Positions 27,722 through 37,124 of a stretch of DNA of 64,000 bases are shown one piece after another. The stretch is from an uncultured Oscillospiraceae bacterium (GTDB taxonomy: Bacteria; Bacillota; Clostridia; Oscillospirales; Ruminococcaceae). The DNA lies in assembly GCA_934466475.1 (NCBI GenBank), contig CAKSLI010000001.1, positions 231,329 to 295,328 on the forward strand, given 5' to 3'. A program made the position numbers and the translations under genes. The notes under the pieces were generated by a model. The model did not search any database. It was given only the letters and a program-made list of their open reading frames with translations, and was not told the DNA's origin. Numbering within the stretch: the first letter of the stretch is position 1; the number at the start of each line of letters is the position of its first letter.

Positions 27722-29545
27722 TCAGAATCTCTCCTGAATGAAGTCGTAGAGCTCCTGCGCCTTTTCTATGCTTATCTTAGCCGCCGTCCGGAGTTCCTCC
27801 GGGGAGGCGTTCTTCATTTCCTGCTTTGTCTTGAACGCTTTCATCAGCGCCTGCGCCTTTGCCGTGCCTATTCCCGGGACTTCCGTGAGCTCCAGCTCAT
27901 AGGTCTTCTGCTTGTGCTTTACCCGTTGGAACGTGATAGAGTAGCGGTGCACCTCGTCCTGGATATTCGTCAGCAGCTTGAAAAGCGGCTTGTTGGCGCT
28001 TATCTGTATCTCGCCGCCCTCCTTCGCTATCGCGCGGGTGCGGTGCTTGCTGTCTTTGACAAGTCCGAACAGCGGGACGTTTATCCCCATTTCATCGAAC
28101 ACCTGAGCCACAGCCGCCACATGACCCTCTCCGCCGTCAAGGAGTATCAGGTCCGGCAGCGGGGAGAATCCCTCGTCTCCGTCAAGGTAGCGCTGCATTC
28201 TGCGGCGGAGAACCTCCTGCATGCTCGCGTAGTCGTTAATTCCTACAACGTCCTTGATGTTGAAGCGCCGGTAGCCCGGCTTGAACGGACGTCCGTTGCG
28301 GTAGACTATCATGCCGCCTACGCGCCCGGTCTCTCCGAAGTTGGACATATCGTAGCTCTCGATTATGAGCGGTATCTTGTCCAGGTGAAGCAGGTCGCGG
28401 AGATCCTCAAGCGAGTTTATCTCCTTTGCAGTCCTGCCCACGCGCAGCGCGAGGTACTCGCTGGCGTTGTTCTTTGCGAGGACTATCTGCGAGAGACCGT
28501 TTCCGCGCTGGGGAACGACGAATTTCAGGGCGTGCCCCGCCTTTTCCCGCAGGAGCTGGGTCACAAGCTCCATGTCCTCGAATTCCTCGTCGATGTATAT
28601 TTCCTTCGGGATATCCTCCCGGTCGGGATAGTAGCTGAGCAGGAAATCCCGCCGCATTGCGCCGGGGTCGTACTCGTCGCCGATAAAGAAATTCTCCTTG
28701 TCGATTAGCCTGCCGCCGCGGTATTTCACTACCGCAACGCTGGCAAGGCTGACGCTCTGCGCGAGCGCCACTATATCGTAGTCCTCGGTCTTGTAGTCGA
28801 ATATCTTCTGCGAGTTTTTCAGCCGCGCTATCGCCTGAATGCGGTCGCGGAGCTTCGCGGCTTTCTCGAATTCGAGATTTTCCGCCGCCTCGTTCATTTC
28901 CTCGGTGAGCTGCTCGACTGACTTCTGGCTGCCGGTTTTAAGGTACTCCAGCGCCTCGTCAATTATCTTGCGGTATTCCTCGGAGGAGATCTTTCCGCGG
29001 CACACGCCCATGCACTTCTTGATGTGCATGTTCAGGCAGGGACGCTCCTTGCCTATATCCATAGGGAACCGGCGGTTGCAGGTGGGCAGCATGAATATGG
29101 TGTTTGCCTCCTCGACTGCCTGCTTCACGGTGAACCCGCTGGTGAACGGACCGATATAATCCGCGTTGGGGTCGCTGGTATTCAGGGCGTAGGAGATACG
29201 GGGATACGCGCCCTTTGATATCTTGATGTAGTTGTAGCCCTTGTCGTCCTTGAGCAGAATATTGTATTTCGGCTTGTGGAGCTTTATCAGGCTGCATTCC
29301 AGCACGAGTGCGTCAAGCTCGCTGGGGCAGACGATGAAGTCAAAATCCGCGATGTTGTCAATGAGCTTCAGCGTTTTCGCGTTGTGGTTGGAATCGTGCC
29401 GGAAGTAGGAGGTAACGCGGTTTTTCAGCGCCTTTGCCTTGCCGACATAGATTATCTTTCCGGTGCTGTCCTTCATCAGGTACACGCCGGGACTGAGCGA
29501 AAGACGGTTCGCCTTGTCGCGCAGATATTCTATATTCTTGTTCAT
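27722..29545 (-). CDS. uvrC: Excinuclease ABC subunit C
   Basis: A 607-residue UvrC, which makes both incisions in nucleotide excision repair. The N-terminal GIY-YIG domain is visible as GVYLMKDSTGKIIYVGKAK, the cysteine cluster is CNRRFPMDIGKERPCLNMHI then C, and the UvrB-binding helix is near residue 205 (EEMNEAAENLEFEKAAKLRD). The RNase H-like domain starts near ESYDMSNFGETG, with LILLDGGEGHV, and the C-terminal HhH motif lies at TEVPGIGTAKAQALMKAF. It heads the operon uvrC-rsmD-coaD-coiled-coil gene. Confidence 0.97.
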   Translation of the reverse strand: MNKNIEYLRDKANRLSLSPGVYLMKDSTGKIIYVGKAKALKNRVTSYFRHDSNHNAKTLKLIDNIADFDFIVCPSELDALVLECSLIKLHKPKYNILLKDDKGYNYIKISKGAYPRISYALNTSDPNADYIGPFTSGFTVKQAVEEANTIFMLPTCNRRFPMDIGKERPCLNMHIKKCMGVCRGKISSEEYRKIIDEALEYLKTGSQKSVEQLTEEMNEAAENLEFEKAAKLRDRIQAIARLKNSQKIFDYKTEDYDIVALAQSVSLASVAVVKYRGGRLIDKENFFIGDEYDPGAMRRDFLLSYYPDREDIPKEIYIDEEFEDMELVTQLLREKAGHALKFVVPQRGNGLSQIVLAKNNASEYLALRVGRTAKEINSLEDLRDLLHLDKIPLIIESYDMSNFGETGRVGGMIVYRNGRPFKPGYRRFNIKDVVGINDYASMQEVLRRRMQRYLDGDEGFSPLPDLILLDGGEGHVAAVAQVFDEMGINVPLFGLVKDSKHRTRAIAKEGGEIQISANKPLFKLLTNIQDEVHRYSITFQRVKHKQKTYELELTEVPGIGTAKAQALMKAFKTKQEMKNASPEELRTAAKISIEKAQELYDFIQERF

Positions 29546-29572
29546 GGCTCGCCTCCTGCTTATACATTAACT

Positions 29573-29601
29573 ATTGTATCATTTTTTCGCCGAAAATACA
29601 A
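29573..29601 (-). promoter_or_regulatory. uvrC operon promoter
   Basis: Minus-strand TTGTAT (29596-29601), 17 bases, TACAAT (29573-29578), 28 bases before the start codon. Confidence 0.65.
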
Positions 29602-29710
29602 GTACTGAGGGAAACTTTTTTACAAAGCGCGGAAATTTCCTGAAAAAAGCGGATAAAAAGCCTGGCAGTGCGGCATAATACCTCCAGAAAAGGATGCAAG
29701 GAGGTACGAT

Positions 29711-30028
29711 ATGTCGTTTTATGGCAGACTTACCGGCGGGCTTATGGCGCTGACCCTGCTGGGCGGGGGCGCGGCTTATGTGGCTTCGGCGGCGGGAAAC
29801 GTCCTGAATGCGGCGGAGCAGACAGCCGCGGAGCTTTCCTGCTATGTCGTCAGGGAATACAACGGCGGAGCGGCGCTCTTTAAGGACGGCAGCGACGAGC
29901 CGCTGGCGGTGTACTCGCTCCCGGCGGAAGCGCTCAACCCCGCGGATATGGAGCTCCTGCGCGAGGGAATACGCCTGCGCGGGCTGTCTGAGGTCAGCAG
30001 GCTTCTGGAGGACTTAGGGATAGAATAA
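29711..30028 (+). CDS. Small exported or membrane-anchored protein of unknown function
   Basis: A 105-residue protein with one N-terminal hydrophobic segment (residues 7-28, uncleaved anchor or signal) and a C-terminal domain of about 65 residues. That domain begins YVVREYNGGAALFKD, then has PLAVYSLPAEALNPADMELL and ends LSEVSRLLEDLG. Similar domains occur in clostridial membrane proteins of unknown role and recall the BofC-like folds of sporulation proteins. GGAGG sits seven bases before the ATG, and a terminator follows directly, so it is a single-gene unit. Confidence 0.6.
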   Translation: MSFYGRLTGGLMALTLLGGGAAYVASAAGNVLNAAEQTAAELSCYVVREYNGGAALFKDGSDEPLAVYSLPAEALNPADMELLREGIRLRGLSEVSRLLEDLGIE

Positions 30029-30031
30029 GCC

Positions 30032-30057
30032 AAAAGGAGGGTCACACCCTCCTTTTG
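30032..30057 (+). terminator. Terminator after the small membrane protein gene
   Basis: AAAAGGAGGG-TCACA-CCCTCCTTTTG, a 10-bp stem ending in T4. Confidence 0.85.
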
Positions 30058-30140
30058 TTCAAATTAACCAGTTTTTGTGCCTGATTCTTGTTTTTAAAGT
30101 AAAATTCCCAAACAAAAAAATATGTTATCGTTTTCAGCCC

Positions 30141-30245
30141 TTGTAATTCTTCCGGTAATATTGTATACTAATAACGAGCGGCTCTATACTTTCCGTTCAG
30201 CGGGAAGTACGCCGGAATACATCATGTGAGGGAGCAGCTCCCTCA
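30141..30245 (+). promoter_or_regulatory. Cellobiose phosphorylase promoter and leader palindrome
   Basis: TTGTAA (30141-30146), 17 bases, TATACT (30164-30169). The leader holds TGAGGGAGC-A-GCTCCCTCA (30227-30245), perfect 9-bp arms with a single central base, too tight for an ordinary hairpin loop and perhaps a protein-binding site. AAGGAAGG at 30262-30269 is the ribosome site. Confidence 0.6.
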
Positions 30246-30279
30246 GCTCTTCTGAGCGCACAAGGAAGGACGGTCTTTA

Positions 30280-32754
30280 ATGAAATTCGGTCATTTTGAC
30301 GACAAAAACCGCGAGTATGTGATAACCTCTCCGCGCACCCCGTATCCGTGGATAAACTACCTCGGAACACAGGGCTTCTTTTCTCTGATATCAAATACCG
30401 CAGGCGGATACAGCTTCTACAAGGACGCGCGTCTGCGCCGTATCACACGTTACCGCTATAACAATGTCCCGATCGACATGGGCGGCAGATATTTCTACAT
30501 AAAGGATGGCGACACAATCTGGAACCCCGGCTGGTCCCCTGTAAAGACAGAGCTCGACAGCTACGAGTGCCGCCACGGCATGGGCTATACCATAATCACC
30601 GGCAAGAAGAACGGACTCAAGGCTGAGGCTACCTTCTTCGTTCCGCAGAACTACGACGGCGAGGTTCAGCAGCTTGTTCTCACAAACGAGAGCGGCTCCG
30701 CAAAGACCTTCAAGCTGTGGTCCTTTGCAGAGTGGTGCCTCTGGGACGCCCAGGACGACTGCACCAACTTCCAGAGAAACTTCTCCACCGGCCGTGTTGA
30801 GGTAGTCGGCTCCACTATCTACCACAAGACCGAGTACCGCGACAGACGCGACCACTTCGCATTCTACACCGTAAACGATACTATCGATGGCTATGATACC
30901 GACCGTGACGCATTCATCGGTCTGTACAACGGATTCCACAATCCGCAGGCTGTGCTGGACGGCAAGGCAACCAACTCCTTTGCTGACGGCTGGTCTCCTA
31001 TCGCTTCCCACTACAAGGAGATCACCCTTGCAGCAGGCGAAAGCAAGACCCTCGTATTCATCCTCGGCTATGTTGAGATGCCCGCTGCTGAGAAGTTCGA
31101 GGCTGACGGCAAGACGATCAACAAGGTAAAGAGCAACGCAATGATCGAGAAGTACAACACTCCCGAGAAGGTTGCCGCAGGACTTGCTGAGCTGAGGGAG
31201 ACATGGGACAAGCTGCTCGGTATCCTCAATGTTGACACGCCTGACGATAAGGTAAACCGCATGGTCAACATCTGGAACCAGTATCAGTGCATGGTTACAT
31301 TCAACCTTTCACGTTCCGCTTCCTACTTCGAGAGCGGTATCGGACGCGGCATGGGCTTCCGTGATTCCAACCAGGATGTCCTCGGCTTCGTTCACCAGAT
31401 CCCCGACAGGGCAAGAGAGAGGATCATCGACATTGCTTCCACACAGTTCCCGGACGGCGGCTGCTATCACCAGTACCAGCCCCTTACCAAGAAGGGCAAC
31501 GCGGATATCGGCGGCGACTTCTCCGATGACCCGCTGTGGCTCATTCTCTCCGTTTCCGCATACATCAAGGAAACAGGCGACTGGAGCATTCTCGACGAGA
31601 TGGTTCCCTATGACAACGATATGTCCGTTGCACAGCCCATGCTCGACCACCTGAAGGTTTCCTTCTACCACATCGTGAACAACCTCGGTCCGCACGGCCT
31701 GCCGCTCGCAATGCGCGCAGACTGGAACGACTGCATCAACCTCTCCTGCTACTCCGATACTCCCGGTGAGTCCTTCCAGACCTACACCAACCCGAAGTTC
31801 AAGGCAGAGGGCGGCTATTCCAAGGTTGCTGAGTCCGCGTTTGTCGGCGCTCTGTTCACCTACGCAGGTCCGAACTACGTTCAGATACTCAATCACCTCG
31901 GCAGGAGCGACGAGGCTGCAAAGGCTCAGGCTGAGATCGACAAGATGAAGAAGGCTATGATGGATTCCGCATGGGACGGCGACTGGTTCCTCAGAGCGTA
32001 TGACGCAGAGGGCAAGAAGATGGGCTCCAAGGAGTGCGAGGAAGGTCAGATCTTCATCGAGCCGCAGGGATTCGCTATCATGTCCGATATCGACGCTGAG
32101 GCTTCCAAGAAGACCCTCAAGGCTATTGACGAGAGACTGAACACCCAGTATGGTCTGGTGCTCAATAATCCTGCATTCACCAAGTACTATATCCAGTACG
32201 GCGAGATCTCCACATATCCGGGCGGATACAAGGAGAACGCTGGTATCTTCACACACAATAATGCATGGATCATCTGCGCTGCCGCGTATGCAGGCGAGGG
32301 CGATCAGGCGTTCAAGTACTACTCTGAGATCGCTCCGGCATTCACCGAGGAGACCTCCGATATCCACAAGACCGAGCCTTACGTTTACGGTCAGATGATC
32401 GGCGGCAAGGACGCAGGCGCTGATATCGGCAAGCAGGGCGACAACTTCGGTCAGGGCAAGAACAGCTGGCTGACCGGTACAGCTGCATGGAACATGGTGG
32501 CTATCTCCCAGTACATCCTTGGTATTGCGGCAGACTTCGATGGTCTGAAGATTGACCCCTCCATTCCTCACGAGTGGGACGGCATGAAGGCTACACGTCA
32601 GTTCCGCGGCGCTACCTACGACATCACAGTAAAGAACCCGAACCACGTCTGCAAGGGCGTTAAGAGCATGACAGTTGACGGCAAGCCCGTTGACGGCAAT
32701 GTTATCCCTGTAATGGACGGCGGCGAGCACACTGTTGAGGTAGTTCTCGGCTGA
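30280..32754 (+). CDS. cbp: Cellobiose phosphorylase (GH94)
   Basis: An 824-residue cytoplasmic GH94 enzyme that splits cellobiose with phosphate into glucose-1-phosphate and glucose. It closely resembles clostridial cellobiose phosphorylase along its length: [31 protein letters not shown], then [20 protein letters not shown], and in the middle [20 protein letters not shown]. The catalytic aspartate is in [10 protein letters not shown] near residue 485, and phosphate-binding residues lie in the glycine-rich stretch around [15 protein letters not shown]. There is no signal peptide, as expected for an enzyme acting on imported cellobiose. It has its own promoter and terminator, and a response regulator gene follows. 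Confidence 0.95.
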   Translation: MKFGHFDDKNREYVITSPRTPYPWINYLGTQGFFSLISNTAGGYSFYKDARLRRITRYRYNNVPIDMGGRYFYIKDGDTIWNPGWSPVKTELDSYECRHGMGYTIITGKKNGLKAEATFFVPQNYDGEVQQLVLTNESGSAKTFKLWSFAEWCLWDAQDDCTNFQRNFSTGRVEVVGSTIYHKTEYRDRRDHFAFYTVNDTIDGYDTDRDAFIGLYNGFHNPQAVLDGKATNSFADGWSPIASHYKEITLAAGESKTLVFILGYVEMPAAEKFEADGKTINKVKSNAMIEKYNTPEKVAAGLAELRETWDKLLGILNVDTPDDKVNRMVNIWNQYQCMVTFNLSRSASYFESGIGRGMGFRDSNQDVLGFVHQIPDRARERIIDIASTQFPDGGCYHQYQPLTKKGNADIGGDFSDDPLWLILSVSAYIKETGDWSILDEMVPYDNDMSVAQPMLDHLKVSFYHIVNNLGPHGLPLAMRADWNDCINLSCYSDTPGESFQTYTNPKFKAEGGYSKVAESAFVGALFTYAGPNYVQILNHLGRSDEAAKAQAEIDKMKKAMMDSAWDGDWFLRAYDAEGKKMGSKECEEGQIFIEPQGFAIMSDIDAEASKKTLKAIDERLNTQYGLVLNNPAFTKYYIQYGEISTYPGGYKENAGIFTHNNAWIICAAAYAGEGDQAFKYYSEIAPAFTEETSDIHKTEPYVYGQMIGGKDAGADIGKQGDNFGQGKNSWLTGTAAWNMVAISQYILGIAADFDGLKIDPSIPHEWDGMKATRQFRGATYDITVKNPNHVCKGVKSMTVDGKPVDGNVIPVMDGGEHTVEVVLG

Positions 32755-32778
32755 TTTCAGGATCAACGGCACAATAAT

Positions 32779-32811
32779 AAAGCTCCGGGATTTATTCCCG
32801 GAGCTTTTTGA
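32779..32811 (+). terminator. Terminator of cbp
   Basis: AAAGCTCCGGGA-TTTA-TTCCCGGAGCTTTTTG, an 11-12 bp stem with T run. Confidence 0.9.
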
Positions 32812-32829
32812 AATTTGAAAGGAGAGGCT

Positions 32830-33525
32830 ATGTTCAGGGGAAAAATACTGCTGATAGACCGCTTTGACAGCATGAATACGCTGATAAGCGGCTACCTTTC
32901 GGCTTCCGGCTTTGAGGTGTTCACCCTGCGCGATGTGGAGCACCTGACTGAGCAGCATCTGTCCACGGTTCACCTGGTACTTCTGGACATAGAAACAGCA
33001 GGCGAGGCGCTGAGCTCCGTGCTGGCAAGGATAAATGCCGCCGGAGTCCCGGCGATAGTTTTGACCTCCGAAAACGACATCATTGGCAGGCTGACCGCCT
33101 TTGAAATGGGCGCGGCTGACGCTGTTAGCCGTCCGCTCGATATGGCGGAGCTCACCGCCCGCGTCAGGGCGGCGCAGACAAAGACCCTGCTGACCTCTCC
33201 GTTTGCGAACCGCCCTCCGGTGAGCTTCGGCGGGCTCACCGCGGATATCACGACCTACCGCGCAACGCTTGACGGCGAGCCTGTGGATATCGCGCCGAGG
33301 CAGGTCGCGCTGCTGTATCTGTTCATCAGCAGCCCCGACCGCGTTTTCACCCGGGAGGAGCTTTCCCGGCAGCTTTGCAGCGACAGTATCTGCGCGGACA
33401 AAACGGTGAACGTCCACGTAAGCCAGCTGAAAAAGGCGCTCGGGCGCTATTCCGGGAATATTGTCACGGTGCGCGGAGTAGGTTACAAATTCAGCGGGAA
33501 AGAGCCTGATCGTCCTCAACTGTAA
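32830..33525 (+). CDS. OmpR/PhoB-type response regulator (degenerate receiver)
   Basis: A 231-residue two-domain regulator. Residues 1-115 form a receiver with the phosphate-accepting Asp53 (LVLLDIET) and the switch Thr in IVLTSEN. The acidic pair near the N-terminus is reduced (LLIDRFDS), and the invariant Lys of the KPF motif is Arg101 (SRPLDMAEL). Residues about 130-225 form a winged-helix DNA-binding domain: LTADITTYRATLDG, then FTREELSRQL and the recognition region NVHVSQLKKALG. No histidine kinase gene is near. ATG 32830 follows GGAGAGG, while an upstream TTG has no site. Its last 35 bases overlap the converging NUDIX gene. Phosphorylation-independent or atypical control is possible. 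Confidence 0.9.
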   Translation: MFRGKILLIDRFDSMNTLISGYLSASGFEVFTLRDVEHLTEQHLSTVHLVLLDIETAGEALSSVLARINAAGVPAIVLTSENDIIGRLTAFEMGAADAVSRPLDMAELTARVRAAQTKTLLTSPFANRPPVSFGGLTADITTYRATLDGEPVDIAPRQVALLYLFISSPDRVFTREELSRQLCSDSICADKTVNVHVSQLKKALGRYSGNIVTVRGVGYKFSGKEPDRPQL

Positions 33526-33967
33526 ATTTTATTTCCGGGGAGGGGTTCAGTACGGCTTCGAAAAGATTCTTCGGGAAAACCGGCATATCAGGTTTTCGGG
33601 AGGTATCAAGCCACACGAGCCGTATGTCCGCGCCGTCGCAATGGATAGCGTCATAATTTATCGCGGATATATCAAAGTGCTTTATCAGGAACAGGAATTC
33701 CAGCTCGTGATAGCGTATTCCGTCCAGCGTGAAGAATTTTTCGTTGATAGAGTACAGCCGGTCTATCTCGGCGGAAACTCCAAGCTCCTCGCGAATTTCG
33801 CGCAGCACGGCGGCCTCGGCGGTTTCACCGAACTTTACGCGGCCGCCGATTACCGTGTAGAAGTCGGCGCGGCTTTCCTTGCCAACTAGTACGCGTGCGC
33901 CGTCCGTTATCACGGCTCCTACCCGCAGGTTGAATTTGCCCTCCGGCGTTATGAATGTGCAGTCCAT
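33491..33967 (-). CDS. NUDIX hydrolase
   Basis: A 158-residue NUDIX-superfamily enzyme. The Nudix box is complete: G-x5-E-x7-REIREELGV, within GRVKFGETAEAAVLREIREE near residues 42-64, so metal-dependent pyrophosphohydrolase activity is expected. The start MDCTFITPEGKFNLRVGAVI and the aromatic segment RYHELEFLFLI fit the subgroup acting on nucleoside diphosphate derivatives, but the substrate cannot be read from sequence. It converges on and overlaps the response regulator gene by 35 bases. It has its own promoter at 33999-34027. Confidence 0.9.
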   Translation of the reverse strand: MDCTFITPEGKFNLRVGAVITDGARVLVGKESRADFYTVIGGRVKFGETAEAAVLREIREELGVSAEIDRLYSINEKFFTLDGIRYHELEFLFLIKHFDISAINYDAIHCDGADIRLVWLDTSRKPDMPVFPKNLFEAVLNPSPEIKFTVEDDQALSR

Positions 33968-33998
33968 AAATTACCTCCTTAATTTTTGATGGAAGCTA

Positions 33999-34027
33999 AT
34001 TATAACATATAAATGAACGTATGTCAA
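33999..34027 (-). promoter_or_regulatory. NUDIX gene promoter
   Basis: Minus-strand TTGACA (34022-34027), 17 bases, TATAAT (33999-34004). Confidence 0.75.
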
Positions 34028-34061
34028 TGCAGATTTTTATATATAATTTCTGCATTTCCTG

Positions 34062-34090
34062 TTGAAATTTTTCGTCGGTTATGCTATAAT
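34062..34090 (+). promoter_or_regulatory. Promoter of the GH27-GH26 mannan operon
   Basis: TTGAAA (34062-34067), 17 bases, TATAAT (34085-34090). The 90-base leader before 34182 contains short repeats of TTAAC/TTAAG but no clear operator. Confidence 0.75.
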
Positions 34091-34181
34091 GACAGTGAAA
34101 TAACTCTGGATTAGTTAAGATTTTTAGGTAATTCAGGCGGAATTTATAACTGACTTAACTTACTTTAAGGAGAACCCGAAC

Positions 34182-35384
34182 ATGGAAAACAAATTTTTAG
34201 GGCTGACCCCGCCTATGGGGTGGAATTCCTGGAACACCTTTACCTGGGAGATCAACGACAAGCTCATCAAAGAGGCGGCTGACGCAATGGCGTCCGAGCT
34301 CAAGGACGCAGGCTATGAGTACATAGTCATCGACGACTGCTGGAGCGAGAAGCAGCGCGACAAGAACGGCAGGCTCGTGCCCGACCACTGGAAGTTTCCG
34401 GACGGAATCAAGCCGGTAGCTGACTACGTTCACAGCAAGGGTCTGAAGTTCGGTATGTATTCCTGCGCAGGAACGCACACCTGCGGCGGACATCCCGGCA
34501 GCTTCGAGCATGAGTTCGATGACGCAGAGACCTTCGCCGAGTGGGGCGTTGACTACCTGAAGTACGACTACTGCTACAAGCCCGACCACATTCCCGGCGA
34601 GATACTCTACAAGAGAATGAGCACCGCGCTTCGCAACTGCGGCAGGGACATCATGTTCTCCGCGTGCAACTGGGGCAACGATGACGTTTACAAGTGGATA
34701 AGGGAATCCGGCGCGCACCTTTTCCGTTCCACCGGCGATATCCAGGACAACTGGGAGTCCATAAAGCGCCTTGCGCTCTCCCAGATAGGAAACGAGTGCT
34801 ACGGCGGAAACTTCTGCCACAACGACATTGATATGCTGGTTGTAGGAATGCACGGCGGCAGCAACAACGAGTGGATAAACTCCACTGAAGCCGGCGTAAA
34901 CGTTATCGCTGACAGCGGCGAGACAGCCCCGAAGCTCGGCGGCTGCACCGACGAGGAGTACCGCACGCATTTCAGCCTGTGGGCTATCATGAACTCCCCG
35001 CTGATGATAGGCTGCGATATCCGTCACATGACCCCAGCAACCAAGGAGATACTCACCAACAAGGACGTTATCGCTATCAATCAGGATATCGAGTGCCGTG
35101 GTCCGTACTGCATAAAGCAGTGGAACAACCCGGACAACGTGTTCTCCCTGGTCAAGCCGCTTTCCAACGGCGATTACGCTATCGGCATGTTCAACTTCGG
35201 CGACCGTGCGGGCGAGATGAGCCTCCAGTTCTGGGATATCGGTCTCACCACAGCGTCCGGCAGGGGACTTTCCGTTTACGACTGCTGGAAGCACGAGGAG
35301 CTCGGCACCTTTACAGAGCGCTTCTGCACTACTGTTGAGCCCCACGGCTGCATGGTGCTCCGCGCAAAGGTGGTAAAGGTCTGA
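34182..35384 (+). CDS. GH27 alpha-galactosidase
   Basis: A 400-residue GH27 enzyme that removes alpha-1,6-galactose, for example from galactomanno-oligosaccharides. The N-terminus LTPPMGWNSWNTF is the family signature, DDCW at about residues 53-56 binds the sugar, the nucleophile is Asp129 in YLKYDYC, and the acid/base is Asp186 in RSTGDIQDNW. The C-terminal beta domain is present. There is no signal peptide, so it acts in the cytoplasm on imported oligosaccharides. It leads an operon with a zinc-finger-like protein (next ATG directly after its stop) and an exported GH26 enzyme, which points to galactomannan use. Confidence 0.93.
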   Translation: MENKFLGLTPPMGWNSWNTFTWEINDKLIKEAADAMASELKDAGYEYIVIDDCWSEKQRDKNGRLVPDHWKFPDGIKPVADYVHSKGLKFGMYSCAGTHTCGGHPGSFEHEFDDAETFAEWGVDYLKYDYCYKPDHIPGEILYKRMSTALRNCGRDIMFSACNWGNDDVYKWIRESGAHLFRSTGDIQDNWESIKRLALSQIGNECYGGNFCHNDIDMLVVGMHGGSNNEWINSTEAGVNVIADSGETAPKLGGCTDEEYRTHFSLWAIMNSPLMIGCDIRHMTPATKEILTNKDVIAINQDIECRGPYCIKQWNNPDNVFSLVKPLSNGDYAIGMFNFGDRAGEMSLQFWDIGLTTASGRGLSVYDCWKHEELGTFTERFCTTVEPHGCMVLRAKVVKV

Positions 35385-35588
35385 ATGGGCAACTATTCCA
35401 CCTGCAAGAAATGCGGTGCGAAGCTCGGCTCCGACGACATCGCGATACATCAGAAGCTGGTATCGCGGAACGACACTGAATTTTTCTGCATTGACTGCCT
35501 CGCGGAGTATTACCGCACCACCCGCGGGGTGATCCAGCAGCGCATAGACTATTACAGGAAAAGCGGTAAATGTACATTGTTCAGATAA
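35385..35588 (+). CDS. Small zinc-ribbon-like protein
   Basis: A 67-residue protein with two Cys pairs, CKKC near residue 7 and CIDC near residue 36, spaced as in a zinc ribbon, followed by a helical basic tail (EYYRTTRGVIQQRIDYYRKS). Its ATG abuts the GH27 stop with no spacer, and GH26 starts 9 bases after it, so it is firmly inside the operon. I do not recognise a family. The fold suggests nucleic acid or protein binding, perhaps an operon-specific regulator; this is a guess. Confidence 0.6.
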   Translation: MGNYSTCKKCGAKLGSDDIAIHQKLVSRNDTEFFCIDCLAEYYRTTRGVIQQRIDYYRKSGKCTLFR

Positions 35589-35597
35589 GGATACAAA

Positions 35598-37028
35598 ATG
35601 AAGAAGTTTCTTTCAATAATGCTTGCAGCGGCAATGGCGCTCACGCTGACCGCCTGCAACAATTCCAGCACAAGCAGCTCCGCCCCTGAGAGCACGTCAG
35701 GCTCTGAGGCTGAGACCCCCGCGCAGAGCGGCACGGCACAGGCGGCTTCCACGGCGGAGGCTCAGGAGCCCGACAGCGGCGAAAAGCCGGTGCTCTCCAA
35801 CCCCGTGAAGCTCAATGCGGACGGCGACATCGACATGGATACCGCGCTCGCATACCAGACGGACTTTGACGCGCTCAAGGCTTCCTTTGAGGCAAAGGAG
35901 GTAGACCCGTCCAAGCCGGTTTCCGAGAATGCGCAGAACAACGAAAAGACCATGGAGGTATGGAACTACCTCAGAAGCGTTTACGGCAAGCAGATACTCA
36001 CCTGCCAGCAGATGATGGGAAGCGAGTGCTACGAGGACCTCGTATTCTACAACGCGACCGGCGACCTTACAGCGATGAAGGGCTACGATTTCATCTTCTG
36101 CACAGGAAGCTACCAGAGCGATGACATGATAGACGAGGCGATAGAGTGGGCGCACGAATCCGGCGGACTGTGCACCTTTACATGGCACTGGAACGTTCCC
36201 AAGGATATCGACAATCCTGACGGCGGCTACGCATTCTACACCGAGGAGATCACGAATTTCAGCCAGATAAATGCGGTAACTCCCGGCACCAAGGAGTACG
36301 AAAGAGTTATCCACGACATCGACCTTATCGCGACAAAGCTCCAGAGACTGGAGAGCGAGGGCGTGACCGTGCTGTTCCGTCCGCTGCACGAGGCAAGCGG
36401 TTCATGGTTCTGGTGGGGAGTTCAGGGCAAGGACACCGTAAAGAACGAGGTGTTCCAGAAGCTGTGGTACATGATCTACGACCGTATGGAGAACTACCAC
36501 AAGCTGTCCAACATCATCTGGCTGTGGAACGGTCAGAGCAACCACTGCGTTGTAAGCCCGAATTCCTTTGATATCGAGGGCATAGACAAGTATTATTCCG
36601 GCACTGACCTTTCCGCTGATTCTCTCACGGAGTACTATTACAGCGCATACCACGAGCTCCAGGGCTACGACAAGAAGTGCGCAGAGCTCGCCGGAATGGA
36701 CGCTGAATCCACCGGAAAGATGCTCACACTCTCCGAGTGCGGCAATATCCCCGACCCGCAGGGAATGGTCGATACCGGTGCAATGTGGCTGTACTACATG
36801 ATCTGGAACGGCGACTTCATCTACCAGACAGACGTGGCAGGCAAGGCGAAGGTAGACCTCAACGGAACCCCATATCCCAACGAGGAGAAGGGCGTTACCA
36901 AGGAGCGCCTTATCGAGGTATTCGGCAGCGATACCTACATCACACACAGCAAGCTTCCGGAGTTCAGCTTCGGCACCAAGGATATCCCCCAGCAGATAAA
37001 GAACTGGGAGTACTTCAAGATAGGATAA
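35598..37028 (+). CDS. GH26 beta-mannanase lipoprotein
   Basis: A 476-residue surface lipoprotein. MKKFLSIMLAAAMALTLTAC has an LTAC lipobox, then a Ser/Thr/Glu-rich linker to about residue 75. The catalytic domain fits GH26: the acid/base Glu265 in RPLHEASGSWFWWG and the nucleophile Glu380 in LTLSECGN, with HWNVP near residue 195 and IIWLWNG upstream of the nucleophile. Such enzymes cut beta-1,4-mannan or glucomannan outside the cell. No carbohydrate-binding module or dockerin is visible, so it works as a membrane-tethered enzyme feeding the GH27 product pathway. Confidence 0.9.
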   Translation: MKKFLSIMLAAAMALTLTACNNSSTSSSAPESTSGSEAETPAQSGTAQAASTAEAQEPDSGEKPVLSNPVKLNADGDIDMDTALAYQTDFDALKASFEAKEVDPSKPVSENAQNNEKTMEVWNYLRSVYGKQILTCQQMMGSECYEDLVFYNATGDLTAMKGYDFIFCTGSYQSDDMIDEAIEWAHESGGLCTFTWHWNVPKDIDNPDGGYAFYTEEITNFSQINAVTPGTKEYERVIHDIDLIATKLQRLESEGVTVLFRPLHEASGSWFWWGVQGKDTVKNEVFQKLWYMIYDRMENYHKLSNIIWLWNGQSNHCVVSPNSFDIEGIDKYYSGTDLSADSLTEYYYSAYHELQGYDKKCAELAGMDAESTGKMLTLSECGNIPDPQGMVDTGAMWLYYMIWNGDFIYQTDVAGKAKVDLNGTPYPNEEKGVTKERLIEVFGSDTYITHSKLPEFSFGTKDIPQQIKNWEYFKIG

Positions 37029-37031
37029 AAG

Positions 37032-37063
37032 AATCCCCCGTTCCGGCAGGAACGGGGGATTTT
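37032..37063 (+). terminator. Terminator of the mannan operon
   Basis: AATCCCCCGTTCC-GGCA-GGAACGGGGGATTTT, a 12-13 bp stem, immediately followed by a family 3 fragment. Confidence 0.9.
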
Positions 37064-37117
37064 AGTCTGTTGAAAAAGTACCTTTTGCCAGCGAAGCGGG
37101 CTTTTATAATCCATTTG
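37064..37117 (+). repeat. Family 3 terminator-associated repeat, truncated copy
   Basis: Starts AGTCTGTTGAAAAAGTACCT and continues through GCGAAGCGGGCTTTT to ATCCATTT, matching the left half of the copy at 43365-43483. The right half and second hairpin are missing. It abuts the terminator stem of the GH26 gene. Confidence 0.75.
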
Positions 37118-37124
37118 TGTTATA

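Noticed and set aside
31309..33519. A 736-codon frame antisense to cbp and the response regulator gene
   Set aside because: Spans two well-supported genes and a strong terminator on the other strand; composition-driven artefact.
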